A stretch of DNA of 64,000 nt from Bacteroidaceae bacterium (lineage in GTDB: Bacteria; Bacteroidota; Bacteroidia; Bacteroidales; Bacteroidaceae). A program made the position numbers and the translations under genes. Of this stretch, positions 53,840 to 61,787 are shown piece after piece. The notes below the pieces were generated by a model that saw only the letters and a list, made by a program, of their open reading frames with translations, had not been told where the DNA came from and did not search any database. The stretch spans positions 1 to 64,000 of the forward strand of contig JAFXTC010000057.1 of assembly GCA_017525235.1 (NCBI GenBank), read 5' to 3'. How positions within the stretch are numbered: the stretch's first letter is position 1; each line of letters begins with the position of its first letter.

Positions 53840-54241
53840 CTATGCTTTTGCGGGTGGAGTTACAATGCGGCAGGTTGCACCCAACTCTTCAAGTATGACC
53901 TTGACATCCTCGGCATCCTCTTCGCTGCAACCAGTAAAGGCTACTGAGGGTGTCTTCTTTATTACCTTGTTAGCCAATGAGCTGCTATAGCCCTTAAACT
54001 CGCATAGTTGCTTTTTCAGCTTTTTGGGGTTAGCACCTACCTCGGTAATCTCTACATTATATGGACCGGACTTGAAGTTAGGAACCTTCTCACCTACAAT
54101 TGCAATGTAGATTTTCTTCACAATCCAGATGAATATCCATAGTCCGATTAGACTGATAGCAATTACCCAACCCAGCGCCTTGAAGGCTGCCATGTCTGTG
54201 CCGAATCCACTTGTCAGAAAACGAAAAAACCAGTTCTTCAT
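53840..54241 (-). CDS. Membrane-anchored protein with a ribosomal L7/L12 C-domain
   Basis: 133 residues. A transmembrane helix at about 22-48 (ALGWVIAISLIGLWIFIWIVKKIYIAI) is followed at 62-126 by a domain that reads like the L7/L12 C-terminal domain: VEITEVGANPKKLKKQLCEFKGYSSSLANKVIKKTPSVAF and SEEDAEDVKVILEELGATCRI (compare V.L.EVG..K...IK..R...GL.L.EAK..V...P and EEAE..K..LEEAGA.V). In ribosomes this domain recruits translation factors; here it would face the cytoplasm from the membrane. The similarity is my reading of the pattern. It lies 73 bases after the coiled-coil membrane protein gene. Confidence 0.78.
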   Translation of the reverse strand: MKNWFFRFLTSGFGTDMAAFKALGWVIAISLIGLWIFIWIVKKIYIAIVGEKVPNFKSGPYNVEITEVGANPKKLKKQLCEFKGYSSSLANKVIKKTPSVAFTGCSEEDAEDVKVILEELGATCRIVTPPAKA

Positions 54242-54314
54242 GATTGAAATGTTTAATAGATTAATTGTTTAGTTGTTTAAAGGATATTTATTGTTAAAAG
54301 TTGGTGTCTGATTC

Positions 54315-55484
54315 TTATTCTCCGGCTTCCTGCTTTGCCGGTTTTACTTTGCGCAGCCAACCCGACCAGTTGAAGTTGTTATACAACCCGGAAATGGTTT
54401 CTATTGTCATAACAGTAGAGGCAACGAAACAGAAGATGAATGCACCAACTATCATCAGGCCAATCTTAAGCGCAATAATAACAAAGTTAAGTGAATTGCC
54501 TTCTGTATGGGTGGATGTACTGCCATTGGAGTAATACGTTTTGACCTGATAATCTGGCAACAGACTCATGGCCAGTCCGGCACCAAAGCAGAATGAGGCA
54601 ATGGCAAAGCCTACCTTACGGAAGATATTCAAGCAGCCTGTACGGCGTGTATGGCGTGTGATGGTGTAACCATGCGGATAACCTGTAATAATGTATAAAG
54701 GGATTAGAATTAGCAGATAAATCATATATCCCTGAAGTGTTTTACCCCAGGACACTTGTCTTTCTACGTATCCAGACAAATCCTCCTTGGCCATGGCATG
54801 AATCTGAGCAAAATTCATTGCATTGATTGAATCGAATTTTGCCCGATAATTCTGTGCATGTTCTTTGTTTACCTCGGCATTATGTAAATATTTTTCTTTG
54901 TTTTCCTGAAGCTTTGCGGTATCGGCGCGTTGTAGCCATTCCTTACTGGTCTTTTCACTGTTTTCTGCCGAATGTTTCAGGTCGATGAGCTTATAGGTCT
55001 TGTATTTTTGTGCCGTCGACAGTCGTAATGTATAGGCATCCTTGGCATGTTCTGAAGGACAAGCTTTCCACGTGGTTTGCTGCACTTTATCCTCCTTCCA
55101 TTGTTCCACCTGTTCACGATCGGCCTTGGCACGGGCTATATCCTTCTTTTGATCGTTGTGATAATAATAGAAGATACCAGCTCCCAGCAATGCACCGAGA
55201 ATGAGCGACCACATCCATGTGCGATGGCGCTTCTTCGACCATTCCACAATTTCTTTCAGCCTATCATAGCGCTCGCGGTATTCCTCATCGTTGGAATCTT
55301 CTACCACCTCCTCGGCTTTTTCCAGCAGAGCAGCCATCTTTTCTGTCTCTGATTTTCTGCGTGGATAAACATTGTCCCAGCTGGTCTCACCCTTCTTTCG
55401 GTCTTTCTTTTTGATTAAGGACGACGTGAACATCGCTTCATCCAGATACGCAAGCGCCTCGTTGTTCAGAATTTGTTCTTCCAT
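54315..55484 (-). CDS. Coiled-coil multi-pass membrane protein of unknown function
   Basis: About 389 residues from the Met at 55484 (MEEQILNNEALAYLDEAMF); the frame to 55607 overlaps the promoter. One membrane helix at about 92-110 (TWMWSLILGALLGAGIFYYYH), then a long charged coiled coil (about 110-240), then three hydrophobic spans (about 252-270, 290-313, 335-365). The C-terminal side ends KVKPAKQEAGE. No catalytic motif. Probably in one transcript with the L7/L12-like membrane protein downstream. I do not recognise the family. Confidence 0.75.
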   Translation of the reverse strand: MEEQILNNEALAYLDEAMFTSSLIKKKDRKKGETSWDNVYPRRKSETEKMAALLEKAEEVVEDSNDEEYRERYDRLKEIVEWSKKRHRTWMWSLILGALLGAGIFYYYHNDQKKDIARAKADREQVEQWKEDKVQQTTWKACPSEHAKDAYTLRLSTAQKYKTYKLIDLKHSAENSEKTSKEWLQRADTAKLQENKEKYLHNAEVNKEHAQNYRAKFDSINAMNFAQIHAMAKEDLSGYVERQVSWGKTLQGYMIYLLILIPLYIITGYPHGYTITRHTRRTGCLNIFRKVGFAIASFCFGAGLAMSLLPDYQVKTYYSNGSTSTHTEGNSLNFVIIALKIGLMIVGAFIFCFVASTVMTIETISGLYNNFNWSGWLRKVKPAKQEAGE

Positions 55485-55519
55485 GGTTAATGATATTGAA
55501 AATTTAGATATCTTTTGGG

Positions 55520-55527
55520 CAAAGATA
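55520..55527 (-). promoter_or_regulatory. -7 box of the coiled-coil membrane protein gene
   Basis: TATCTTTG then C on the minus strand, 36 bases before the ATG at 55484. It rules out the upstream part of the frame as coding. Confidence 0.65.
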
Positions 55528-55580
55528 GGTGTTTTTGCGGATACTCGCAACTTTTCCCGATGTTTTTTAGCAACTATAAC

Positions 55581-55615
55581 AAAAAAAGAAGTGGCACATT
55601 GTGTCACTTCTTTTT
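55581..55615 (-). terminator. Terminator of the DUF2795-like gene
   Basis: AAAAAGAAGTG (55583-55593) pairs with CACTTCTTTTT (55605-55615) with an extra ACA/TGT pairing near the loop. On minus the hairpin is followed by TTTTTTTG. It lies 4 bases beyond the stop of the small gene. Confidence 0.8.
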
Positions 55616-55618
55616 ACT

Positions 55619-55840
55619 TTAGTACTCGTCCTCGTTGAAGAGGAAGTCCTCTTTTGTGGGGTAGTCTGGCCAGATGTCCTCGATGTTTTCATACACATCG
55701 CCTTCATCTTCAATCTCAGAAAGATTTTCTATCACTTCAAGAGGAGCGCCACTTCGTGTTGCATAATCTATAAGCTCCTCTTTGGTCGCAGGCCAGGGAG
55801 CATCCTCCAGTTTTGAGGCTAATTCCAATGTCCAGTACAT
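55619..55840 (-). CDS. DUF2795-like small acidic protein
   Basis: 73 residues, very acidic (MYWTLELASKLEDAPWPATKEELIDYATRSGAPLEVIENL... ending KEDFLFNEDEY). The LEDAPWPATKEELIDYA..SGAP.EV core matches the DUF2795 pattern, short helical proteins that are strongly conserved across Bacteroidales. No signal peptide or membrane helix. Function unknown; the domain has been thought to bind nucleic acid or protein. It has its own promoter, a 90-base leader and a strong terminator, so it is a single-gene unit. Confidence 0.85.
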   Translation of the reverse strand: MYWTLELASKLEDAPWPATKEELIDYATRSGAPLEVIENLSEIEDEGDVYENIEDIWPDYPTKEDFLFNEDEY

Positions 55841-55873
55841 ATCTTCTTATTTGATCAATTATTCTTTTTTTAT

Positions 55874-55940
55874 GGGCCTTTCAGGCCCTATAGGTCTTAT
55901 TGGGATTATGGGTCTATCTCCTTTCGGGAGCGCAAAGATA
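55874..55940 (-). promoter_or_regulatory. Promoter and structured leader of the DUF2795-like gene
   Basis: On minus the -7 box TATCTTTG is at 55933-55940. The leader of about 85 bases then holds a run of related short units (TATAGGTCTTATTGGGATTA then TGGGTC on plus) and a GGGCCT/AGGCCC hairpin with loop TTC at 55874-55888, close to the start codon. Confidence 0.5.
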
Positions 55941-55958
55941 CAATATTTTCTGGAATTA

Positions 55959-56513
55959 TCAGCCTTTATGCCACAAAATTTCGTCTGTACCCCCCAAAAA
56001 ATTGAGACGACATGCCAGGACATACAGATAATCACTCAAACGATTGATGTATGCCGTGACATTTCTGTCGACGGGCTCTTCAGCATCCAATGCATATATA
56101 TGGCGTTCTGTCCTACGGCATACAGTCCTGCAAACATGGGCTACAGCGGCTGCCCGACAACCGCCCGGCAGGGTAAATCCACGCCAACCGGGTAATCCGT
56201 CGTTGGCAAGATCAATATACTGCTCCAGTTCTGTAATATCTTGCTCCGTTATTTGGCATTTACAAGGTTGATTACTTTCTGGGTCTGTTGCCAGAATGTT
56301 TCCTATGGCAAATAATTTGCATTGGATATTTATCAGGCACTCTTGGTCGGTAGGTTCGTTCAAATAGGTAAGGAGCAGACCTAGCTGACTGTTCAACTCG
56401 TCGACAGAACCATAACTTTCCAGTCGCAAACTTGCCTTAGGAACGCGTTTACCTCCTACAAGGCTGGTTAGCCCCTGGTCGCCAGTACGTGTGTAAACGT
56501 TACATTTTTTCAT
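55959..56513 (-). CDS. Cob(I)yrinic acid a,c-diamide adenosyltransferase, PduO type
   Basis: 184 residues. The N-terminal YTRTGDQGLTSLVGGKRVPKASLRLESYGSVDELNSQLG holds the ATP-binding motif, and VCRTVCRRTERHIYAL plus NRLSDYLYVLACRLN hold the corrinoid-side residues. It transfers the adenosyl group of ATP to Co(I) cobalamin to form adenosylcobalamin. Its ATG shares one base with the stop of the upstream gene (TGATG), so the two are coupled. No cobalamin riboswitch is seen nearby. Confidence 0.95.
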   Translation of the reverse strand: MKKCNVYTRTGDQGLTSLVGGKRVPKASLRLESYGSVDELNSQLGLLLTYLNEPTDQECLINIQCKLFAIGNILATDPESNQPCKCQITEQDITELEQYIDLANDGLPGWRGFTLPGGCRAAAVAHVCRTVCRRTERHIYALDAEEPVDRNVTAYINRLSDYLYVLACRLNFLGGTDEILWHKG

Positions 56514-57061
56514 CAGAAATTTATTATATAGTGTTGTTTGTTATACTTGGTATCGAAGAAGGCTATTCCAACATCGTAAAGGTCGAAGGACACAACAGAG
56601 GGCAGACTGTTGAACCATTCGCTGTATTTGTTCAGATGGTCCAGAATCAGAATCGAATGTTCATGCAAGTGTGGAAGTACATCCTCATTGGGTGCATCTA
56701 AACAACACAAATCAACTTTCCCTTCAGGAATAATGTCTGTAGTCCTGGCCTTTTTGCATCCTGCTTCTAAATAGTGCCACACTTCGGGCTTGTTTGCAAG
56801 GCAAAGAATAACATCGGGCTGCCTCCAGTTGCTGATGCGTAGTAACAAGTGAAGTATCTTACGAACCCTGAACCGGTCCTTTAATGTCAAGCCCTTGTCC
56901 AACTCCTCATACGCATAGTAGGGTGATTTCTCGTAAAGAACGTTCACGAGGAACTTGAAAGCGAACGGCGAATGTACACCATAACCGCAACGATGTCTGA
57001 TGCGGCACAACCAAACAAAAGGATTCGTAAGCCTATACATATGCCCGTCAAAGTTATACAT
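56513..57061 (-). CDS. Methyltransferase-like protein, probably degenerate
   Basis: 182 residues. The opening RIRHRCGYGVHSPFAFKFLVNVLYEK is the signature of a Bacteroidetes family of class I methyltransferase-like proteins. The glycine-rich SAM loop expected after about residue 70 is weak (VILCLANKPEVWHYLEAGCKKA) and the protein is short, so catalysis is doubtful. The C-terminal half retains alternating strands (KVDLCCLDAP, HSILILDHL, DLYDVGIAFFD). It is coupled to the cobalamin adenosyltransferase gene. Function unknown. Confidence 0.7.
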   Translation of the reverse strand: MYNFDGHMYRLTNPFVWLCRIRHRCGYGVHSPFAFKFLVNVLYEKSPYYAYEELDKGLTLKDRFRVRKILHLLLRISNWRQPDVILCLANKPEVWHYLEAGCKKARTTDIIPEGKVDLCCLDAPNEDVLPHLHEHSILILDHLNKYSEWFNSLPSVVSFDLYDVGIAFFDTKYNKQHYIINF

Positions 57062-57163
57062 TTTCTATGTAAAAGACAAGCATGGGAGTTTCTTTTTTGT
57101 TAATGTTTATTAAAGACGAAACGCTAAAAGGTCTCGCGCGCATGTACATTATATATATTTGTT

Positions 57164-57171
57164 TACCTTTG
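57164..57171 (+). promoter_or_regulatory. -7 box of the large secreted protein gene
   Basis: TACCTTTG, 50 bases before ATG 57221. The region 57062-57163 shows nothing else clear; there is no TTTG at the -33 distance. Confidence 0.55.
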
Positions 57172-57220
57172 TGGCATAATCATATTTCGAGACTTTATTA
57201 TAAACCTTAAAAAAATTATC

Positions 57221-60200
57221 ATGAAGAGAACCTTTACCTTTCTCCTTGCCGTGCTATCAATGCTCCTTGCTGTTCCATCATGGGCACAAGTACTGATAGA
57301 TAATCCCATAACCTCTTTTTCGCCAGATAAGAAGTATGTTATCCAGACAAATGGTCAGGATGGGTCAACACACTGGATGTTTGATGCAGGAACAAATATC
57401 AGCGCCGACAACAACATGGATGTAACCACGCCCGATGCCAAATACATCTGGACCATCACTGCCAATGGCGAAAAATACATGGTTCAAAACCTAAGCTCCA
57501 AACGTTACATCAGCGTTGATGGAAAAAGCAACGGTGGAGCTACTTCAACAAAAAGCGAGGTTACCACGCTCTTCATCGAGGTGGACGACGGCAATTGTGC
57601 GTTCAAGAATGAGTCGGGACAATATATCGACATGCAATATGGCGGCATGTCGCCCTGCACATGGTCTGGCGGTGTGAACGGTTCACGTGTACTGAACATA
57701 TATGAAGTGAATGTCGAGTTGTCTGAAACAGAAATCCTGTTGAGCAAACTTAACGACAGACTGGTGCTGTACGACAAGTATCTGCCGGATTACGGTTCTG
57801 AGACCATCGACCGAGGTACAGAGATTGGTCAGTACAATGCCAGCGATGAGTTGTATGAGACATTCATCAATGCTGTTCAGAGGGCACTTAATATCGTAAG
57901 CGAGATTGAGGAAATTCCTTCTAACGAGGAACTGGAGACTCTGATTGAGACTATCGACAAGAGTTATGCCGATATTATGGCCACCTTGGTTAAACTGACC
58001 ATCGCCAACGGCAACTACCGAATTGTCAGCGCTATGGAATGGACAAAGACCATCAGAACGGATACGGGCGAGGTGGATTCTGACAATAATCCCATCTACA
58101 TTGAAACCACGGTGCATCCCCAAAAGGCTATGTATGCCACCTTGGAGGACATGAAAGCCATGTGGGCCACCTTAGACAGTACAGACTGCCGCTATCTATG
58201 GACAATCACCAATAATTCCGCTACAGGTTTTATTACTTTGATGAATATTGCCACAGATGGTATTTTGAACGACTGTTCACAGAGTACGCAGGCAACTCTT
58301 AGTACCACCAGTACAACTGAAATGTACTACGAATATGAAGGACGTACGGAAACCGGCAAGATAAAAGTTGCCATGCGTCCCAGCAACCGAGGCGGATATG
58401 GATTCCTTCACGCCAATAACCATGGCGGTGGTTCAGGCGACCATAGCAATATCGTCGGATGGGAGGCTGCAGCCGATGCGAGTCAATGGATTCTGGAACC
58501 TGTTAGCGACGAGGAAGTAAAGAAACTGGTTGATAACTATGCTCCCATCAAGAATCACGAGCTACTCGTCAGCATGTATCAACAACTTATTGTGAAGGCG
58601 GACAGCCTCATTGAGGTGGCTACCGACGAAACACGCACAGAGCTCATCACCAGGGCTTCACAGTTGAGTTGTCCTTTTGGACAGAATGATCTTAACCCTA
58701 ACAGCCCTGACGGTGGCGATATAGGTTCTCTAATAGATAACAATGCTAACACATATTATCATACTGTGTGGAGTGGTGGTGCACAAGAGCCTGGCTCACA
58801 CTGGCTGTTTGCCACATTCGATGAACCTGTAGGCGGTGACTTGCAGATAACAATCACACGTCGTACAGGAGCCACCAACGATCATGTAAGCAAAATGGAT
58901 GTTTACGGTGGCACAGATATGGGGGGCGATGACGACAGTTTTGTACTTTTGGCTCAGTTGGATTTCCCATATAACAAGCAAGGCGAGGTTGTTAACTCTG
59001 CATTGTTCAATGTAGAGGGAACTTACTCCGTTTACAAGTATGTGGTTACAGAAACATCGCCCACATCTTACAATCGCGGATACTTCCACATGGCTGAATT
59101 CAATATGCTACAGATTAGTGTAAACGAGAACAATCAGCTAAAGGGTATGGGCGAGATAGGTGCTAAATTGGTTGAAGAAGTGACAAAAGCCAAGGAAATA
59201 GACCTTGAAGATCTCGACGTTAGTGATTACGAAGCCTTGAAGACTGCTTACGATGCAGCCAAGGCTATCTATGTTGATCCCACACCATTACGCGAAGCTA
59301 TCAAGCGCAACATGAACGCTACAGAACTGGTAGTTATTGGTACCAATCCTGGTTACTGGAGTGCAGAAAGCAGTGCCGGTTCCCTCGATACAGTTCTCAA
59401 GGAAGCAGCCGAATATGACAAGGCTGGTGTTTATACGCAGGCCCAGACGGATGAATATATCCGGCTGATTGAGGCTGGGGTAGGCGATATCATGTCGTGT
59501 GCCAATCCTGTTGAGGAAGGGAAATGGTATGCCATTCACTTTGCATCAGAAGAAATGTACAATCAATACGGGTGGCAAAAAGGTAATGCAGTTAACACCA
59601 AGCTAGGCGATCTTTATAACAACTACATAGCTCCTGCTAACGTGGAGTCGAATGGTGAAGACAATGAGATGTTGGTATTGCCAGAGATGGACAATGTTAC
59701 TCGCGGGCAGGCACTTCGTTTTGTCAGCGACCAGATTATTGAGGCAATGGATCAGACCGCCTTCCGTTTTGTTGCCCAAGGCGACAGCGCATTCGCGATA
59801 CAGCATAAGAGCGGACTTTATATTAATGGTGCTGGCGTCAGCACAAATCTTTCGTTGAGCCTTACTCCTGCGCTCTTTAATGTACGCGCTGTAGGTTTGG
59901 GTAAGGTGCTGATACATGCCCGTGACCTAAAGGGCAGCGAATACGGAGATAACCCCGTTTATCTGCATGCCCAGAATGCAGGACACTCTCTGGTAACATG
60001 GACAGCTACAGAGATTGAAAGCAATAGTGCTCTCTTTATTTCCGAAATTGACGAAAGTGAACTATATGACACCGAGTTAGCTGAGGGCATAAAAGAAAGT
60101 ATAAAGCCCAACAGCATGCGCATCTGGTGCTATCCTGTAGGTTTCAGTGTTTCAGAAGGCGAACTATACGAATACATGGGAACTTACGAAAAAGACAATG

Positions 60201-60730
60201 CCTGGCATTATGCCTTCAATAAGGTGGAAGAGGCAAAGCCTGGTCAGCCTGTTCTGTATGTCAATGGTAGTCTGTCTTCTTTCGACAAGGATGCTGAGGA
60301 TGAGTATGAAACGCTCGCCATTACAGGCACGAGTTTTGCGCCAGAGCCAATAACGGGGAACGGATTCTATGGAACTTACACATATCAGTGGGTTGGTCCT
60401 GGAATGGTTGTTGTTTATGGTGGTGACTTTGGTAGTTGGGGAAATACTCTTGTGGAAGCCACTGGCAATGATAACACGAATTGTACACGTGATGTTACTG
60501 CTAATACAGGTTACATCGTTCCGAATGAGAGTGTCATCAGCGAGGCTGACTTTGATCTTGTATTCATCATCGAAGGTGAATCAACAGGTATAAACAATCT
60601 CACCCCAACCTTCTCTAAAGGCGAGGGAGCCATATTCGATCTTTCAGGAAGAAAAATAGATAATTCTCAATTAAAAACGGGCATCTACATTGTCAATGGC
60701 AAAAAGGTTCTTGTTCATAAGAACAGATAG
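57221..60730 (+). CDS. Large secreted protein with F5/8C-like domain and sorting tail
   Basis: 1169 residues, signal peptide (FTFLLAVLSMLLAVPSWA-Q). Residues about 35-170 and 270-430 look like beta-trefoil/ricin-like modules (repeated YIWTITANGEKYMVQNLSSKRYIS and CRYLWTITNNSATGFITLMN). Residues about 485-632 match an F5/8 type C (CBM32-like) domain: IGSLIDNNANTYYHTVWSG, HWLFATFDEPVGGDLQITITRR, YNRGYFHMAEFNML. A FIVAR-like helical piece follows (SDYEALKTAYDAAKAIYVDP). The C-terminus GAIFDLSGRKIDNSQLKTGI and YIVNGKKVLVHKNR is a sorting tail. No catalytic motif; probably a surface glycan-binding protein. Confidence 0.85.
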   Translation: MKRTFTFLLAVLSMLLAVPSWAQVLIDNPITSFSPDKKYVIQTNGQDGSTHWMFDAGTNISADNNMDVTTPDAKYIWTITANGEKYMVQNLSSKRYISVDGKSNGGATSTKSEVTTLFIEVDDGNCAFKNESGQYIDMQYGGMSPCTWSGGVNGSRVLNIYEVNVELSETEILLSKLNDRLVLYDKYLPDYGSETIDRGTEIGQYNASDELYETFINAVQRALNIVSEIEEIPSNEELETLIETIDKSYADIMATLVKLTIANGNYRIVSAMEWTKTIRTDTGEVDSDNNPIYIETTVHPQKAMYATLEDMKAMWATLDSTDCRYLWTITNNSATGFITLMNIATDGILNDCSQSTQATLSTTSTTEMYYEYEGRTETGKIKVAMRPSNRGGYGFLHANNHGGGSGDHSNIVGWEAAADASQWILEPVSDEEVKKLVDNYAPIKNHELLVSMYQQLIVKADSLIEVATDETRTELITRASQLSCPFGQNDLNPNSPDGGDIGSLIDNNANTYYHTVWSGGAQEPGSHWLFATFDEPVGGDLQITITRRTGATNDHVSKMDVYGGTDMGGDDDSFVLLAQLDFPYNKQGEVVNSALFNVEGTYSVYKYVVTETSPTSYNRGYFHMAEFNMLQISVNENNQLKGMGEIGAKLVEEVTKAKEIDLEDLDVSDYEALKTAYDAAKAIYVDPTPLREAIKRNMNATELVVIGTNPGYWSAESSAGSLDTVLKEAAEYDKAGVYTQAQTDEYIRLIEAGVGDIMSCANPVEEGKWYAIHFASEEMYNQYGWQKGNAVNTKLGDLYNNYIAPANVESNGEDNEMLVLPEMDNVTRGQALRFVSDQIIEAMDQTAFRFVAQGDSAFAIQHKSGLYINGAGVSTNLSLSLTPALFNVRAVGLGKVLIHARDLKGSEYGDNPVYLHAQNAGHSLVTWTATEIESNSALFISEIDESELYDTELAEGIKESIKPNSMRIWCYPVGFSVSEGELYEYMGTYEKDNAWHYAFNKVEEAKPGQPVLYVNGSLSSFDKDAEDEYETLAITGTSFAPEPITGNGFYGTYTYQWVGPGMVVVYGGDFGSWGNTLVEATGNDNTNCTRDVTANTGYIVPNESVISEADFDLVFIIEGESTGINNLTPTFSKGEGAIFDLSGRKIDNSQLKTGIYIVNGKKVLVHKNR

Positions 60731-60743
60731 TACCGCAATATGG

Positions 60744-60772
60744 GTTCGCTCACATTTGTAGTGTGAGCGGAC
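60744..60772 (+). terminator. Terminator hairpin after the large secreted protein gene
   Basis: GTTCGCTCACA pairs with TGTGAGCGGAC (11 bp, one G-U wobble, 7-base loop), followed by TCTTTTAG. It begins 13 bases after the stop codon. Confidence 0.75.
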
Positions 60773-60808
60773 TCTTTTAGAATCAATGTTTTTTAAGTGA
60801 TGAAGGAT

Positions 60809-60842
60809 GAGTCTGGCAGACGCCAGGCTCTCCTTTTATTTT
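60809..60842 (+). terminator. Second terminator hairpin in the same gap
   Basis: GAGTCTGGC and GCCAGGCTC form a 9-bp stem with one wobble and loop AGAC, followed by TCCTTTTATTTTG. It gives a second stop to the plus-strand transcript before the 22-base array. Confidence 0.65.
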
Positions 60843-60866
60843 GTGTGTTAAGCAAATGTTAAAAAC

Positions 60867-60965
60867 GCGACGTGTCGCAAAGCCAAACGCGACGTGTCGT
60901 GTTGGCCGATGCGACGTGTCGTGTTGGCCGATGCGACGTGTCGTGTTGGCCGATGCGACGTGTGG
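60867..60965. repeat. Tandem dyad array, 22-base period, array 2
   Basis: Five units begin at 60867, 60889, 60911, 60933 and 60955, exactly 22 bases apart. Each starts GCGACGTGTCG (dyad CGAC-GT-GTCG); in units 2-4 it is followed by TGTTGGCCGAT without change. The first unit has a different spacer and the last is altered to GCGACGTGTGG. It lies between convergent genes, after two plus-strand terminators. There are no unique spacers, so it is not a CRISPR. The period equals that of array 1 although the sequences are unrelated. Confidence 0.9.
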
Positions 60966-61037
60966 CATATATAAACAGTTAGGGCCCGACTTAAAGTCGA
61001 GCCCCAATTTGAGTATTAATTTTGTAAGTTAGTTACC

Positions 61038-61110
61038 TAAATTACTTAACAGCAATCTTGAACTTCGTTCGAGCTTGCTCACGTTCGGAAGTGTGAGCTA
61101 GCTCTCACTT
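61038..61110 (-). repeat. String of small palindromes between duplicated gene ends
   Basis: Palindromes GAACTTCGTTC (61060-61070), GAGCTTGCTC (61071-61080) and GTGAGCTAGCTCTCAC (61093-61108) follow one another. On minus, the end of the next gene (AAGGTTGCAGTTAAGTGA) recurs after them as AAGATTGCTGTTAAGTAA, in the same frame. This looks like an insertion flanked by a duplication of the last six codons. Confidence 0.55.
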
Positions 61111-61113
61111 CAC

Positions 61114-61734
61114 TCACTTAACTGCAACCTTCTTGCCATCAACTACGAAGATACCCTTCTGAGCCTTGCTTACACGCTGACCGTTCAGGTTGTAGATAAC
61201 GCCGCTCTTTGTCTGCTCAGCAGAAATAGCGTTGATAGCGTCGGGATTCAGCTCGACATAAATCTTAGCAGTTTTATCACCATCCTGATAGTATGCATTA
61301 ATTGTCTTTGGATCGTTGCCGTCACCCTGATCAGAGAAGTTGATATCATATACCTCAACAGTACCACTCAAAGTTCCATCTAATTTCATATAAAAAACTT
61401 CACCGTCTTCTCCAGTGATACTCAAATTCTGAGGACAAGCCAAATTGATTGAATATACATTATCAGAAGGTGACTTAACATCAAATGTGTAATTGCTACC
61501 CTTTGCACGTGTATTATTCTTCTTGATAATTTCCTCTTCGTCTTCGTTAAGCGCAACAGTTACACCCTCAGGGAGTTTAACCTTGACACCAACTCCAGTA
61601 AGAGGGAAGTTGTTCTTAACGATGAAGGTCAGAACATCGTTGTTACGGCCAGTTACAGTCAAAGAAGCCTCGTTCTGTGCCATGGCTGTCAAAGTCAGAG
61701 CAAAGACAGCTAATAAAGTAAAGATCTTTTTCAT
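61114..61734 (-). CDS. Secreted cohesin-like protein with sorting tail
   Basis: 206 residues, signal peptide (IFTLLAVFALTLTAMA-Q). The core (about 20-150) has the alternating strands of a cohesin-type beta-sandwich (SLTVTGRNNDVLTFIVKNNFPLTGVGVKVKLPEGVTVAL...YSINLACPQNLSITGEDGEVFYMKL). The tail VIYNLNGQRVSKAQKGIFVV and DGKKVAVK is a type IX-like sorting signal. It follows the cohesin-dockerin gene by 53 bases on the same strand and is probably co-transcribed. Cohesin likeness is judged from pattern only. The two genes may form a matched pair. Confidence 0.75.
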   Translation of the reverse strand: MKKIFTLLAVFALTLTAMAQNEASLTVTGRNNDVLTFIVKNNFPLTGVGVKVKLPEGVTVALNEDEEEIIKKNNTRAKGSNYTFDVKSPSDNVYSINLACPQNLSITGEDGEVFYMKLDGTLSGTVEVYDINFSDQGDGNDPKTINAYYQDGDKTAKIYVELNPDAINAISAEQTKSGVIYNLNGQRVSKAQKGIFVVDGKKVAVK

Positions 61735-61787
61735 ACTCTAATTATTTTAAATGTTTAATATAATATTCAACTAATAATGATCAACAT

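Noticed and set aside
60867-60965. Possible CRISPR array
   Set aside because: Units follow each other without unique spacers, the repeat is only 22 bases in total, and no cas genes are present. It is a plain tandem repeat.
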